A stretch of DNA of 64,000 bases from Sphaerisporangium corydalis (GTDB taxonomy: Bacteria; Actinomycetota; Actinomycetes; Streptosporangiales; Streptosporangiaceae): assembly GCF_025506355.1 (NCBI RefSeq), contig NZ_JANZYP010000059.1, forward strand, positions 1 to 64,000. The letters run 5' to 3'. Position numbers and translations under genes: made by a program. The notes beneath the pieces are model-generated. The model had not been told where the DNA came from, ran no database searches, and saw only the letters and a list, made by a program, of their open reading frames with translations. Position 1 is the stretch's first letter. Every line of letters starts with the position of its first letter. Below are positions 7,501-14,909 of this stretch, in pieces.

Positions 7501-8999
7501 CGGTGGCGTTCTCCCAAGACAGGACCCGCCTGGCCTCCGCCGGCGTCGACGAGACGGTGCGGATCTGGGATGCGGCCACGGGCAAGCAGATCGGCGCCCC
7601 ACTGACCGGCCACACCGGCGTGGTGTACTCGGTGGCGTTCTCCCCCGACGGGACCCGCTTGGCCAGCGGCAGCGACGACGGGACGGTGCGGATCTGGGAT
7701 CCGCGCACCGGCACCCCGGTCGGCAAACCTCTGACCGGCCACACCCACCGGGTGTTGTCGGTGGCGTTCTCCCCAGACGGCACCCGCTTGGCCAGCGGCA
7801 GCGACGACGGGACGGTGCGGATCTGGGATCCGCGCTCCGGCACCCTGGTCGGCAACCCCCTGACCGGCCACACCGAAGCGGTGCGGTCTGTGGCCTTCTC
7901 CCCGGCCGGGACCCGCCTGGCTTCGGCCGGCAACGACGGGACGGTGCGGATCTGGGATCCACGCTCCGGCACCCCGATCGGCAACCCCCTGACCGACCAC
8001 ACCGGCGCGGTGGTGTCGGTGGCGTTCTCCCCCGACGGCACCCGCCTGGCCAGCGGTAGCGGCGGCGACGGCAAGGGCGGCGACGGGACCGTGCGAATCT
8101 GGGATCCGCGCACCGGCACCCCGATCGGCAACCCCCTGACCGGCCACACCGACTGGGCGTTGTCGGTGGCGTTCTCCCCCGACGGGACCCGCCTGGCCTT
8201 CGCCGGCAACGACGGGACGGTGCGGATCTGGGATCCACGCTCCGGCACCCCGATCGGCAACTCCCTGACCGGCCACACCCTCGCGGTGTGGTCGGTGGCG
8301 TTCTCCCCCGACGGGACCCGTTTGGCCTCGGCCGGCGATGACGGGACGGTGCGGATCTGGGATCCGCGCTCCGGCACGCCGATCGGCAACCCCCTGACCG
8401 GCCACACCGACGGGGTGCGGTCGGTGGCGTTCTCCCCCGACGGGACCCGCCTGGCCAGCGGCAGTGTCGACAAGACGGTGCGGATCTGGGATCCCCGCAC
8501 CGGGACCCCGATCGGCAACCCCCTGACTGACACCGGCGCGGTGTGGTCGGTGGCGTTCTCCCCCGACGGGACCCGCCTGGCCAGCGGCAGCGACGGGACG
8601 GTGCGGATCTGGGATCCACGCTCCGGCACCCCGGTCGGCAACCCCCTGACCGGCCACACCCTCGCGGTGGTGTCGGTGGCGTTCTCCCCCGACGGGACCC
8701 GCCTGGCCTCCGCCAGCGATGACGGGACGGTGCGGATCTGGGATCCACGCTCCGGCACCCCGATCGGCAACCCCCTGACCGGCCACACCGGCGCGGTGAC
8801 GTCGGTGGCGTTCTCCCCCGACGGGACCCGCCTGGCCAGCGGCAGCGACGACGAGACGGTGCGGATCTGGGACGTCGCCCTTCCACGTGATCTTCTTGGC
8901 GCCGTGTGCGCCATCGCGGGCCGGGGATTAAGCCCGCAGGAATGGCGGCCGCGCATCCCGGATGCGCCCTACCGGCCCACCTGCCCGGCCTCCCGGTAG
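4518..8999 (+). CDS. STAND NTPase (nSTAND1-type) with transmembrane segments and eleven WD40 repeats
   Basis: About 1493 residues. An N-terminal segment with a long hydrophobic stretch (about 54-98) precedes the STAND ATPase: Walker A in VTGASGAGKSS near residue 340 and Walker B in VVVVDQFEELF near 450. A predicted single membrane helix (VLAGLLVVAVVTAVMAV) lies near 900. Eleven WD40 repeats of 43 residues fill about 985-1453, followed by the usual short tail (LSPQEW). ATG 4518 is preferred over an upstream ATG at 4401 because GGGAG precedes it. STAND proteins are ligand-triggered switches; in bacteria and fungi many act in self/non-self recognition or phage defence, so that is the plausible role. 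The repeats are nearly identical at DNA level, which is exceptional next to the diverged second STAND gene nearby. Confidence 0.9.
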   Translation: MSGPDEGEPSLPPGDRSGAATEVPIAAAQDGVRQWIRHAAAVSVRGAAWGSPRAMLVGLCVSALVPIALAEPGLPAVAAGLTVVGSVGGNVLAGLISESLAAARARMRFPADPGSTDPDAEPGPDAGAGGGGGRDVGGAVFAERVGEEIAARIERVLAAQDEQAEVLAGVLVLVLERIEATAVVVGEIVAGGQQQLLRELMAAFAGLGGQVAGVGRLLRGLDGSVLQVQQTLSRQDAEHRFDRSQRQWVIALLLEFHEQLAEVALRLPGAWTPVDPGTADPGTAEPVRRSAAWAGRCPYQGLAPFGRAQAAVFYGRGQAIARLLSMVAVPAAGGPIIVTGASGAGKSSLLQAGLLPQLSAAAPGAPGAAYGTAGWPQISFTPGARPLQELAVQLAVRCNADPDQVLAELRADPAQAVVRRARQVLAAERIRRAPGKGAPGRADQGPLRLVVVVDQFEELFTLATTDHTGERTGRPADLGERGDGGEAEAFVAALEALAAHSGAEAQLSAGPGGGLAERGFTGQVLRSAAVVVVIAVRGDFIDRCAAYPVLARALEERAFVLGPMSEQELRRAITGPAAAAGLAVEDGLAEQIVSDLAGHLRAGGAGPGGSGGPAGSAAGALPLLSMAAARTWDEREGGRLTHAAYDRAGGVASAVTDTAEEAYTRLDGRQRQTAQRVLLALTITGADGQVSRRRVPLTELNQLTEPAGVDRSASGDRDHAAQVHRVVEAFTGARLMTTMASAGSSGRSPEPGWGSGSATGSAEPGSRTGSIPVSPPIGSLPPGEGFSAAGPPATVELAHDVLLAAWPRLRSWLAADEADRILHGRIVHDVAEWSRRGRNASFLYRGSRLEDAQNAAAHWRADPGRHPGLGLSDAAEAFLAAGARAATGTRRRWQAAASVLAGLLVVAVVTAVMAVRFGRDADQQRAGALSRSAQLVSRQAAAYSQDIPDDPATSARLAAAAWSISRTDEAAASMASLLSRPQRAVLTGHTGAVTSVAFSQDRTRLASAGVDETVRIWDAATGKQIGAPLTGHTGVVYSVAFSPDGTRLASGSDDGTVRIWDPRTGTPVGKPLTGHTHRVLSVAFSPDGTRLASGSDDGTVRIWDPRSGTLVGNPLTGHTEAVRSVAFSPAGTRLASAGNDGTVRIWDPRSGTPIGNPLTDHTGAVVSVAFSPDGTRLASGSGGDGKGGDGTVRIWDPRTGTPIGNPLTGHTDWALSVAFSPDGTRLAFAGNDGTVRIWDPRSGTPIGNSLTGHTLAVWSVAFSPDGTRLASAGDDGTVRIWDPRSGTPIGNPLTGHTDGVRSVAFSPDGTRLASGSVDKTVRIWDPRTGTPIGNPLTDTGAVWSVAFSPDGTRLASGSDGTVRIWDPRSGTPVGNPLTGHTLAVVSVAFSPDGTRLASASDDGTVRIWDPRSGTPIGNPLTGHTGAVTSVAFSPDGTRLASGSDDETVRIWDVALPRDLLGAVCAIAGRGLSPQEWRPRIPDAPYRPTCPASR
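7473..8877 (+). repeat. Eleven tandem 129-bp WD40-coding repeats
   Basis: Each unit starts CTGACCGGCCACACC and encodes LTGHT-xxVx-SVAFSPDGTRLAS-xxxDGTVRIWDP. Unit 5 has an insertion of about six residues (GGDGKG) and unit 9 lacks two or three codons (LTDTGAVW, SGSDGT). Differences concentrate at the residues just after GHT and just after LAS, while the frame is nearly invariant. Confidence 0.95.
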
Positions 9000-9408
9000 C
9001 GGCAGGCCATCGCCAGCTCCGCGATCGTGCGACGGCGTTGTGACAGGCAATGTGAATTCCGTGTCCCAACAAGCCCGCGTGTCGTCATCTGCCGGCGTTC
9101 GGTCGCGGTGAGCGGCTGGTGTTCGCCGGCCAGGCGGCGGGCGGCGGGGCCGATCAGGAAGGCGAGGCCCAGGATGGAAACCGCAGCCAGGCGGTGCCAG
9201 CCAAAGTCCAGCGGGCCCTGTCCGCAACGTCCAGGCTCACCGCCGCCCAGACCGTAGCCGTTGTACGGCTGGCTGCTGGTGCTGGTGCTGGACAACGTCG
9301 TTGGCCCCGAAGACGTACGACCGTTGCTTGAGCGGATCTCGGCCGGGCAAGTGCTGGTGACGCCTGCGGGATGGGCCGCCTCGATCTCCTGACCGACCCG
9401 CAATGAGG
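9000..9408 (-). other. Unassigned region with a possible membrane-protein scrap
   Basis: On the minus strand, about 9250-9100 reads LAAVSILGLAFLIGPAARRL followed by charged residues, which resembles one transmembrane helix of a lost gene. No start, domain or usable ribosome site supports a full gene. It sits between the first STAND gene and an HTH-type remnant, both minus-strand scraps possibly from the same plasmid- or ICE-like element. Confidence 0.2.
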
Positions 9409-9729
9409 TCAGCGGGCGCCGGAGCGTAGCTCGGCGAACTCGGCGCGCGCCTGCTCCACCACCTCGGGATGGGCTTGGGTCTTGTCGTAGTCGGCGAGCG
9501 CCCGGTAGAGGCTGGCCAGCGACGGATTCCCACCCTTGCGCCTGCCGGTGGGGATGATCAGGTCCATGCGGATGTCCTGGACTCGCTCGCCGGCAGCACG
9601 GCGCCGCAGGACCGTGTGGAGCATGTCTTCGGTGACGACGACGGGCCTGCCTCCAGCCGATGCCGTGTGGGTCAAGGGCGGCGGTGGCCTGCTTGACAGG
9701 TATTCGGCCTGTCGGTAGGAGTGCTGCAA
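9409..9729 (-). CDS. Small helix-turn-helix protein, possibly a recombinase tail remnant
   Basis: A 106-residue frame. Residues about 30-100 (VTEDMLHTVLRRRAAGERVQ, then NPSLASLYRALADYDK) look like a helix-turn-helix of the kind at the end of resolvase/invertase proteins or in plasmid DNA-binding proteins. The first 25 residues are proline-rich and probably not native, so the ATG at 9729 may be fortuitous. Lying near other recombination traces, it is more likely a decayed fragment than an intact regulator. Confidence 0.45.
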   Translation of the reverse strand: MQHSYRQAEYLSSRPPPPLTHTASAGGRPVVVTEDMLHTVLRRRAAGERVQDIRMDLIIPTGRRKGGNPSLASLYRALADYDKTQAHPEVVEQARAEFAELRSGAR

Positions 9730-9764
9730 TGAGGTACATTCCGGGGCCGTCGTCCCAGGTCACG

Positions 9765-9810
9765 CAGGGTGCGTGTGTCGAGCGGCCCAGAGCGCGGTTT
9801 CGGCTAGGGA
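9765..9810. repeat. 46-bp direct repeat, left copy
   Basis: This segment (CAGGGTGCGTGTGTCGAGCG ... TTTCGGCTAGGGA) recurs at 14365-14409 in the same orientation with 42 of 46 positions alike. The two copies bracket the second STAND gene and the secreted Cys-rich gene. Confidence 0.85.
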
Positions 9811-9829
9811 CGGCCTCCGAGGAGGCCGT
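9810..9829 (-). terminator. Hairpin 3' of the second STAND gene
   Basis: ACGGCCTC and GAGGCCGT pair with a 4-base CGAG loop, 56 bases past the minus-strand stop at 9885. No T run follows, so termination is plausible but not certain. Confidence 0.45.
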
Positions 9830-9884
9830 TCCTACTCGACGGCCAGCTTCTTCAGGATCGCCTGGGAAGACCAGCCCTCGATGA

Positions 9885-12800
9885 TCAGCAGACCTTCAGA
9901 TAACCCTGCCTGGCAGGCAGATATCTGGGCCACTCGTCCTTGGTCAGCGAGCGCCCCGCGGCCGCGCAGACCGACGCGAACGGGTCGGCGACCGGCCGTA
10001 CGTCCCACAGCCTGATCCTGCCCATGGCGTCGCCGGTGGCCAGCGTGCTGCCGTCACGGCTGAATGTCACCCCTCTGACCGGCTCGGGGTGCACCAGGGG
10101 CGGCCCGATCTGGAGCTGGGTAGCGACGTCCCAGAGCCGGACCGTCCGATCCTCTCCCGACGTGGCGAGAACCTTGCCGTCCGGGCTGAAGGCGACGTCG
10201 TTGAGGTAGGGTGCCTGGTGACCCAGCAGGGTTCGGCCCATCTGCCGCCGGGCGGCCACGTCCCACAGCCGCGCCGTGCGATCGTCGGCGACCGTGGCGA
10301 GGATGGCGCCGTCCGGGCTGAAGGCCGCGCTCTTCCCCCAGTTGTGGTGCCCGCTGACGGGCGGCCCGAGCGGCCGGCGGGTGGCGGTCGACCAGAAAAG
10401 AATCATGTTGTCGGTCGCGATGGTGGCGAGCGTCTTCCCATCCGGGCTGTACGCCACGGCCTTCACCCACCCCTTGTGACCGGCGTACGGCGGGCCGGTC
10501 TCGTCAAGGGTTCGCGTGTCCCAGGTGTGAACGAGTCCGTCGAATCCGCCCGTCACCAGCTTCCGCCCGTCGGGGCTGAAGGCGACGGAGGCGATCACGG
10601 CCCCGTCCGCGGCCAGTGGCCCACCGATCTGCGCGCCGCTGGCGAGGTCCCACAGCCGGGCCTCTCCGTGTCCGTTGCCGGGGGCCCACCCGCTTTCCAG
10701 CGTCCATTGGCGTTGCCCCGAGCCGGCGGCCAGGAGCCGGCCGTCGTCGCTGATGTCCACACCGTTGATCTCCCAGGGCAGCTCGTACGGCGCCCGGATC
10801 GGCTTCCGGGTGGCCGCGTCCCACAGGCCGACCCTGCCGTCGTATCCGGCGCTGACCAGCGTGGCGCCGTCCGGCGTGAACGCCAGGTCGTTCACCGGCA
10901 CCTCACCGTCGCCGAAGGCGGTGCCGAGCTGCCGTCGCACGGAGATGTCCCAGATCCGGGTCACCTGGTCGGCGCCGGCCGTGGCCAGAGTCCGCCCGTC
11001 AGGGCCGAACGCCACGCCGAAGACCTGGTCGACGTGCCCGTTGAGGGGCTGGCCGACTTCGAAGCCCGTGCCGACGTCCCACAGGCGGGCCTGCTTGTCG
11101 AGGCTTCCGGTCGCCAGGAGGGTGCCGTCCGGGCTGAAGGCCACGGCGTTGACCTCTTGACTGTGCCCGCGGAGTCGCGCGACCTCGCCGCGGGTGCCGA
11201 CGTTCCACAGGCGGGCGGTGCCGTCGTGATGGGCGGTGGCCAGGAGCGTGCCGTCCGGGCTGAAGGCCACGGCCTTCACGTGGTCGTTGGACGCGATGGG
11301 AATGCGGGCGATGTCGTGGTGGGTGGCCGCGTCCCACAGGTGGACGCCGTCGGAGCCGCCCGCCGCCAGGACCTTGCCATCGCCGCTGAAGGCGACGGCG
11401 GAGAACACCTGGCCCTCGCTGACGAGCGAGGCGAGTTCGCGCCGGTCGGCGACCCCCCAAAGCCGGACCGCGCCGTCGTCGGCGGCCGTGGCCAGGGTCG
11501 CGCCGTCGGCGCTCAGCGCGACCGATTCGATCGTGGCCGATCGTACGCCGATCGGTGGGCCGAGCTCTCTGCCGTTCGCCACCTCCCACAACCGGGCGGT
11601 GCCGTCCTCGCTCCCGGTCGCCAGGGTCGTGCCGTTCCGGCTGAACACCACTGAGGTCACGCTCTTGCCGTGACCGGACAGGGCGCGGCCGCGCTGTTCG
11701 TAGGTGCCGGTGTCCCACAACCGGACCGTGCCGTCCTGGCTTGCCGTGGCCAGCGTCCGGCCGTCCGGGGAGTAGGCGACGGCGCGCACCCAGTACGTGT
11801 GCCCGACCAGGACGTGCCGCGCCGGGTCGGCGAGCGCGTTCAGCATGGCCTGCCTCGCCTCGTCGGTCGGCGCGATCCGCCAGGCGGTGGCGGCCAGACG
11901 CAGCGCGGTGGCCGGGTCGATCTCGGAGGCGTTCCTGCTCTGCCCCGCCACCTGCCCCGACAGGGCGATCGCCGCCTGCGTCCTGGCGTCGCCGAAGAGG
12001 ATGACCGCCGCGATCGCGGCGATCACCGAGATCACCAGCGATACGGTAAGAATCGTCGTGGTCGTGCGGCGCCGCCGGACGACCCGCGCCGCCGCCCGCT
12101 CCGCCGACGCGAGGAACTCGGCCGGCACGCCCCCGACCCGCTCCAACGCTAGGGCGTTTGCCAGGCGGGTACCCGAGTACAAATATGCGGGGTCCCGGCC
12201 GCTGCGCTCCCAGTCGAGGGCGTCGGACATGAGCCGCTGGCGGATCAGCAGGTCCGCGCGGTCCTCCTCCAGCCAGATGCGCAGCCGTGGCCAGCCCCGG
12301 ATGAGGGCCTCGTGAGTGATCTGCGCGTTCTGGTCGTCGACGGTCAGCAGCCTCGCCTGGACGAGATGGCTGAGCGCCCGCCGGGACGGTTCGCCTTCGG
12401 GCCCGCCGGGGATCGCCTCGGACACCGGCAGCCGCCGCGCGGTGTCCGGAGCGTCGGTGCCCAAATGGACCAGCCGCGTCAGCAGCCCGCGGGCGGCGCG
12501 CCGCGCGTCCAGGTCCAGCCCGTCGACCGCCGCGTCGGCGCTCTGCGCCAGCGATCGGGTGATGCCGCCGGTGGCCCGGTAGCCCGCGAAGGTCAGCGTG
12601 CCGTCCTGCCGGTGGTGCCACGTCTGGAGCAGCGCGTGCGACAGCAGCGGGAGCGCCCCGACCGCCTCGGCGTGGTCGCGGTCGCTGCGCAGGTCCTCCA
12701 GCAGCAGGTCGGCCAGCCCGTCCTGCAGGGTGAGCCCGGCGACTTTGGCCGGCCCTTCGATGACCTCCAGCAGGCGGCGCCGCTCCATCGGGACCACGAC

Positions 12801-13691
12801 CACCGGCCGTTCGAGCGCCGGCACCAGTTCGGGCCAGGCCGCGCACTGTCCGAAGAAGTCGGCGCGCACCCCGAGCACGACCGCCCGAGCGCCCCCGTCC
12901 TCCGCCAGCCCCGCCAGTACGTCGAGTAAGGCGCGCGGCGATCCGTCCCCCGCGCTGAAGACCTCCTCGAACTGGTCCACGACGACCACGCGCCCGCGCC
13001 ACGCGCGCCGGGCGGCCTCCGCGAGCGGCTCGGCGTCCGCCGCCCCCAGCAGACGTCGCAAAGTCGCGCCCGGTTCGGTGCCCGGCTCCATGATCACCAC
13101 CTCGCGGGTTCCGGTACGGGCGAGCGCCGGCACCAGCCCGGCTCGCAGCAGCGAGGACTTCCCCGCGCCCGAGGCCCCGGTGACCACGAGCAGTCCGCCG
13201 CCGCCGACCCGGTCGAGCAGGTTCCCGACGAGCTCCCCCCGCCCGAAGAAGTACCGAGCGTCCGCAGCGCCGTAGGGTTCCAGCCCCCGGTACGGCGGCA
13301 CCGCCTCCGCCCGTCCGGCCGTACGTCCGGAGCCGCGTCTCGAGACGCCTTTGGAGGCGGCGCGCGCCAGGTCCCTCTCCTCGCGCAGAGCCAGGTACGC
13401 CGCGTCCCAGGCTCCCAGGTCAACCAGACCGGGCGGCAGCGGGCGTCCGGACTGGGCCGCCACCCGCAGGCAGGTGTCGACGAAGACCTCGAAGTTGACC
13501 CGCTCCGGCACCGTGTCACTGGTGGGGTTGGTCATGTCGCCGACCGTGCTTCTGGCCAGCCGCGTCGGTTCCTCACCGGGCCGCCGCCGCGGCGTCTGCC
13601 CGCTGGCGATCATCAGCCCGCGCACCGAGAGCCCCGCGGCCTTCCTCAGGTCGAGCAGCCGACCGGCGAAGCGCGCTGTGGCGTTCTCCAC
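9885..13691 (-). CDS. HTH-STAND NTPase (nSTAND1-type) with about fourteen WD40 repeats
   Basis: About 1268 residues. The N-terminus (1-110) resembles an XRE-like helix-turn-helix domain (FAGRLLDLRKAAGLSVRGL). The STAND ATPase has Walker A GASGAGKSS at about 173-181 and Walker B VVVVDQFEEVF at about 236-246. One predicted membrane helix (TVSLVISVIAAIAAVILF) lies near 550-570. About fourteen WD40 blades follow, enough for two seven-bladed propellers, ending LTKDEWPRYLP. Unlike the first STAND gene its repeats are strongly diverged, as expected of an old propeller. GTG 13691 is preferred to the adjacent TTG 13694. It faces the first STAND gene and lies between two 46-bp direct repeats. Such proteins are NLR-like switches; a defence or signalling role is inferred from the family. 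Confidence 0.9.
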   Translation of the reverse strand: MENATARFAGRLLDLRKAAGLSVRGLMIASGQTPRRRPGEEPTRLARSTVGDMTNPTSDTVPERVNFEVFVDTCLRVAAQSGRPLPPGLVDLGAWDAAYLALREERDLARAASKGVSRRGSGRTAGRAEAVPPYRGLEPYGAADARYFFGRGELVGNLLDRVGGGGLLVVTGASGAGKSSLLRAGLVPALARTGTREVVIMEPGTEPGATLRRLLGAADAEPLAEAARRAWRGRVVVVDQFEEVFSAGDGSPRALLDVLAGLAEDGGARAVVLGVRADFFGQCAAWPELVPALERPVVVVPMERRRLLEVIEGPAKVAGLTLQDGLADLLLEDLRSDRDHAEAVGALPLLSHALLQTWHHRQDGTLTFAGYRATGGITRSLAQSADAAVDGLDLDARRAARGLLTRLVHLGTDAPDTARRLPVSEAIPGGPEGEPSRRALSHLVQARLLTVDDQNAQITHEALIRGWPRLRIWLEEDRADLLIRQRLMSDALDWERSGRDPAYLYSGTRLANALALERVGGVPAEFLASAERAAARVVRRRRTTTTILTVSLVISVIAAIAAVILFGDARTQAAIALSGQVAGQSRNASEIDPATALRLAATAWRIAPTDEARQAMLNALADPARHVLVGHTYWVRAVAYSPDGRTLATASQDGTVRLWDTGTYEQRGRALSGHGKSVTSVVFSRNGTTLATGSEDGTARLWEVANGRELGPPIGVRSATIESVALSADGATLATAADDGAVRLWGVADRRELASLVSEGQVFSAVAFSGDGKVLAAGGSDGVHLWDAATHHDIARIPIASNDHVKAVAFSPDGTLLATAHHDGTARLWNVGTRGEVARLRGHSQEVNAVAFSPDGTLLATGSLDKQARLWDVGTGFEVGQPLNGHVDQVFGVAFGPDGRTLATAGADQVTRIWDISVRRQLGTAFGDGEVPVNDLAFTPDGATLVSAGYDGRVGLWDAATRKPIRAPYELPWEINGVDISDDGRLLAAGSGQRQWTLESGWAPGNGHGEARLWDLASGAQIGGPLAADGAVIASVAFSPDGRKLVTGGFDGLVHTWDTRTLDETGPPYAGHKGWVKAVAYSPDGKTLATIATDNMILFWSTATRRPLGPPVSGHHNWGKSAAFSPDGAILATVADDRTARLWDVAARRQMGRTLLGHQAPYLNDVAFSPDGKVLATSGEDRTVRLWDVATQLQIGPPLVHPEPVRGVTFSRDGSTLATGDAMGRIRLWDVRPVADPFASVCAAAGRSLTKDEWPRYLPARQGYLKVC

Positions 13692-13917
13692 CAACGAGTC
13701 TCCGTTCAGCGCCGCTCATAGCAGGTGTCCGAAGCCGCCGGACACGGAACACCCTGCCAAGCGTAGGTCGTGAGCAGCCGATTGCGGAGGGTTTCCCCGC
13801 ATGTGTCCGAGCGGGGTCGCCGGACACCGAGCCGCACTGCGACCGTCGTGGTCACCGAGCTCCCCGAGCCCGGTTTCGCAGAGAGGTTCTCCCTCTCCAC
13901 CCTCGAAGGAGCCACCA

Positions 13918-14364
13918 GTGACCACGTCCCACCCGATCCGAGCCGTACGCCCTACGGCCCGCCTCCTGGCCGTCGTCTTCACCGTCGCCTGCCTGGCGGC
14001 CGCCCAGGCGGCCCCCGCCCACGCCGCTGCGGAAGCGGGCCAGTTCAAGGCCGGCCGCTACTTCAACAAGACCTGCGTCAGCAGGATCAACTGCACGTAT
14101 TACCTCCGCCCCGAAGCCACTCGCTCCGTCACCCGCTCCCTCGACGCACACGGCTGGTCGGCGGGCCTGGCCGCGGACCTGATCTGCTTCCGTCTCCCCT
14201 TCGTGTACGGCTTGGCCTGCGAGGCAGCCCTCGCCATCCCGTACCAGAGGGCGCTACCGCACCTGAAGGCGGCCTCCGACCAGGGCGGCTGCTTCACGAT
14301 CCACGCCAAACTCCCGATCGCCCGCTTCGGCAGCGTGACGACCGACGACCCCGCCTGCTCCTGA
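13918..14364 (+). CDS. Small secreted six-cysteine protein of unknown function
   Basis: 148 residues beginning at GTG 13918, which has GAAGGAG eight bases upstream. An upstream in-frame start at 13801 adds only low-complexity sequence and is rejected. Residues 1-36 form a Sec signal peptide (LLAVVFTVACLAAAQAAPAHA). The mature part has six cysteines, suggesting up to three disulfides outside the cell. No known domain is recognised. It is divergent from the second STAND gene (227 bp between starts) and ends exactly where the right copy of the 46-bp repeat begins, so the two genes may have moved together. Whether they act together is unknown. Confidence 0.7.
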   Translation: MTTSHPIRAVRPTARLLAVVFTVACLAAAQAAPAHAAAEAGQFKAGRYFNKTCVSRINCTYYLRPEATRSVTRSLDAHGWSAGLAADLICFRLPFVYGLACEAALAIPYQRALPHLKAASDQGGCFTIHAKLPIARFGSVTTDDPACS

Positions 14365-14409
14365 CAGGGTGCATGTGTCGAGCGGCCAGAGCGTGGTTTC
14401 GGCTGGGGA
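14365..14409. repeat. 45-bp direct repeat, right copy
   Basis: Near-copy of 9765-9810 (one deletion, three substitutions), beginning with the first base after the secreted protein's stop codon. It could be an attachment-site scar or part of a repeated element end. Confidence 0.85.
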
Positions 14410-14439
14410 CAGTAGCGATGCGACCATGGCCGGATCCGC

Positions 14440-14842
14440 GCCTGCGGGAATGGTCCGCGGACGGAGCCCCAGCCTTACGCCCGTATGGATCGATGGCTGG
14501 CCGGAGAATTCACCCCCCAGCGTCTTCGCTCCACCATCGAGGCGCTGGCATCGGTCGTGGATGATCGGGCCCGTGACTCCTCCATGGCCGAAGAGGCGAG
14601 TCGCAGGGTCGCTGACTGTGATCGAAAGATCGCACGGTACAAGGCGACCCTGGATGCCGGTGGGGAGCCCGCTGTGGTGTCGGGGTGGATCACGCAGACC
14701 CAGGGTGAGCGAGCGCAGGGCCATGGGCCTGCGTGCCACCTTCGACCCTGAAACCAAGAAGGTGCGGGCCGAGTTGAACCTCGATCCCGCACCGCCAGCG
14801 GCATCCCATTGGGATTTGGTTGGTGTCCGAGGGGGGACTTGA
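14440..14842 (+). pseudogene. Serine recombinase (integrase), C-terminal remnant with frameshift
   Basis: From 14485 the frame reads MDRWLAGEFTPQRLRSTIEA, then RRVADCDRKIARYKATLDAG and PAVVSGWI: the coiled-coil tail of large actinobacterial serine recombinases. Near 14700-14720 the match shifts frame and continues as LRATFDPETKKVRAELNLDP to VGVRGGT, whose TGA (14840-14842) lies inside the tRNA-Leu gene. The catalytic and zinc-ribbon parts are missing. Ending inside a tRNA 3' end is typical of an integrase beside its attachment site. It is a broken relic of the element that once integrated here. Confidence 0.75.
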
Positions 14843-14909
14843 ACCCCCATGCCCCGTAAAGGGCACTAGCACCTCAAGCTAGCGCGTCTGCCTATTCCGC
14901 CACCCGGAC
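14821..14909 (-). tRNA. tRNA-Leu(GAG)
   Basis: 89 nt with encoded CCA (14821-14823). The acceptor stem GTCCGGG pairs with CTCGGAC (one G-U). The anticodon stem CTAGC/GCTAG encloses loop TTGAGGT, anticodon GAG, reading CUC/CUU leucine codons. A long variable arm (TGCCCTTTACGGGGCA), as in class II tRNAs, and a normal T-arm (GGTTCAAGTCC) are present. Its 3' end overlaps the recombinase remnant. Confidence 0.97.

Noticed and set aside
4050-8786. A 1578-codon open frame antisense to the first STAND gene
   Set aside because: It arises from the GC-rich codon pattern and the 129-bp repeats read backwards (PDPHRPV repeated); no domain, start site or sensible composition.
7343-9072. Long antisense frames over the WD40 repeats, and the repeats as a CRISPR array
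   Set aside because: Units are contiguous coding WD40 modules without alternating spacers; the antisense frames mirror the same repeats.
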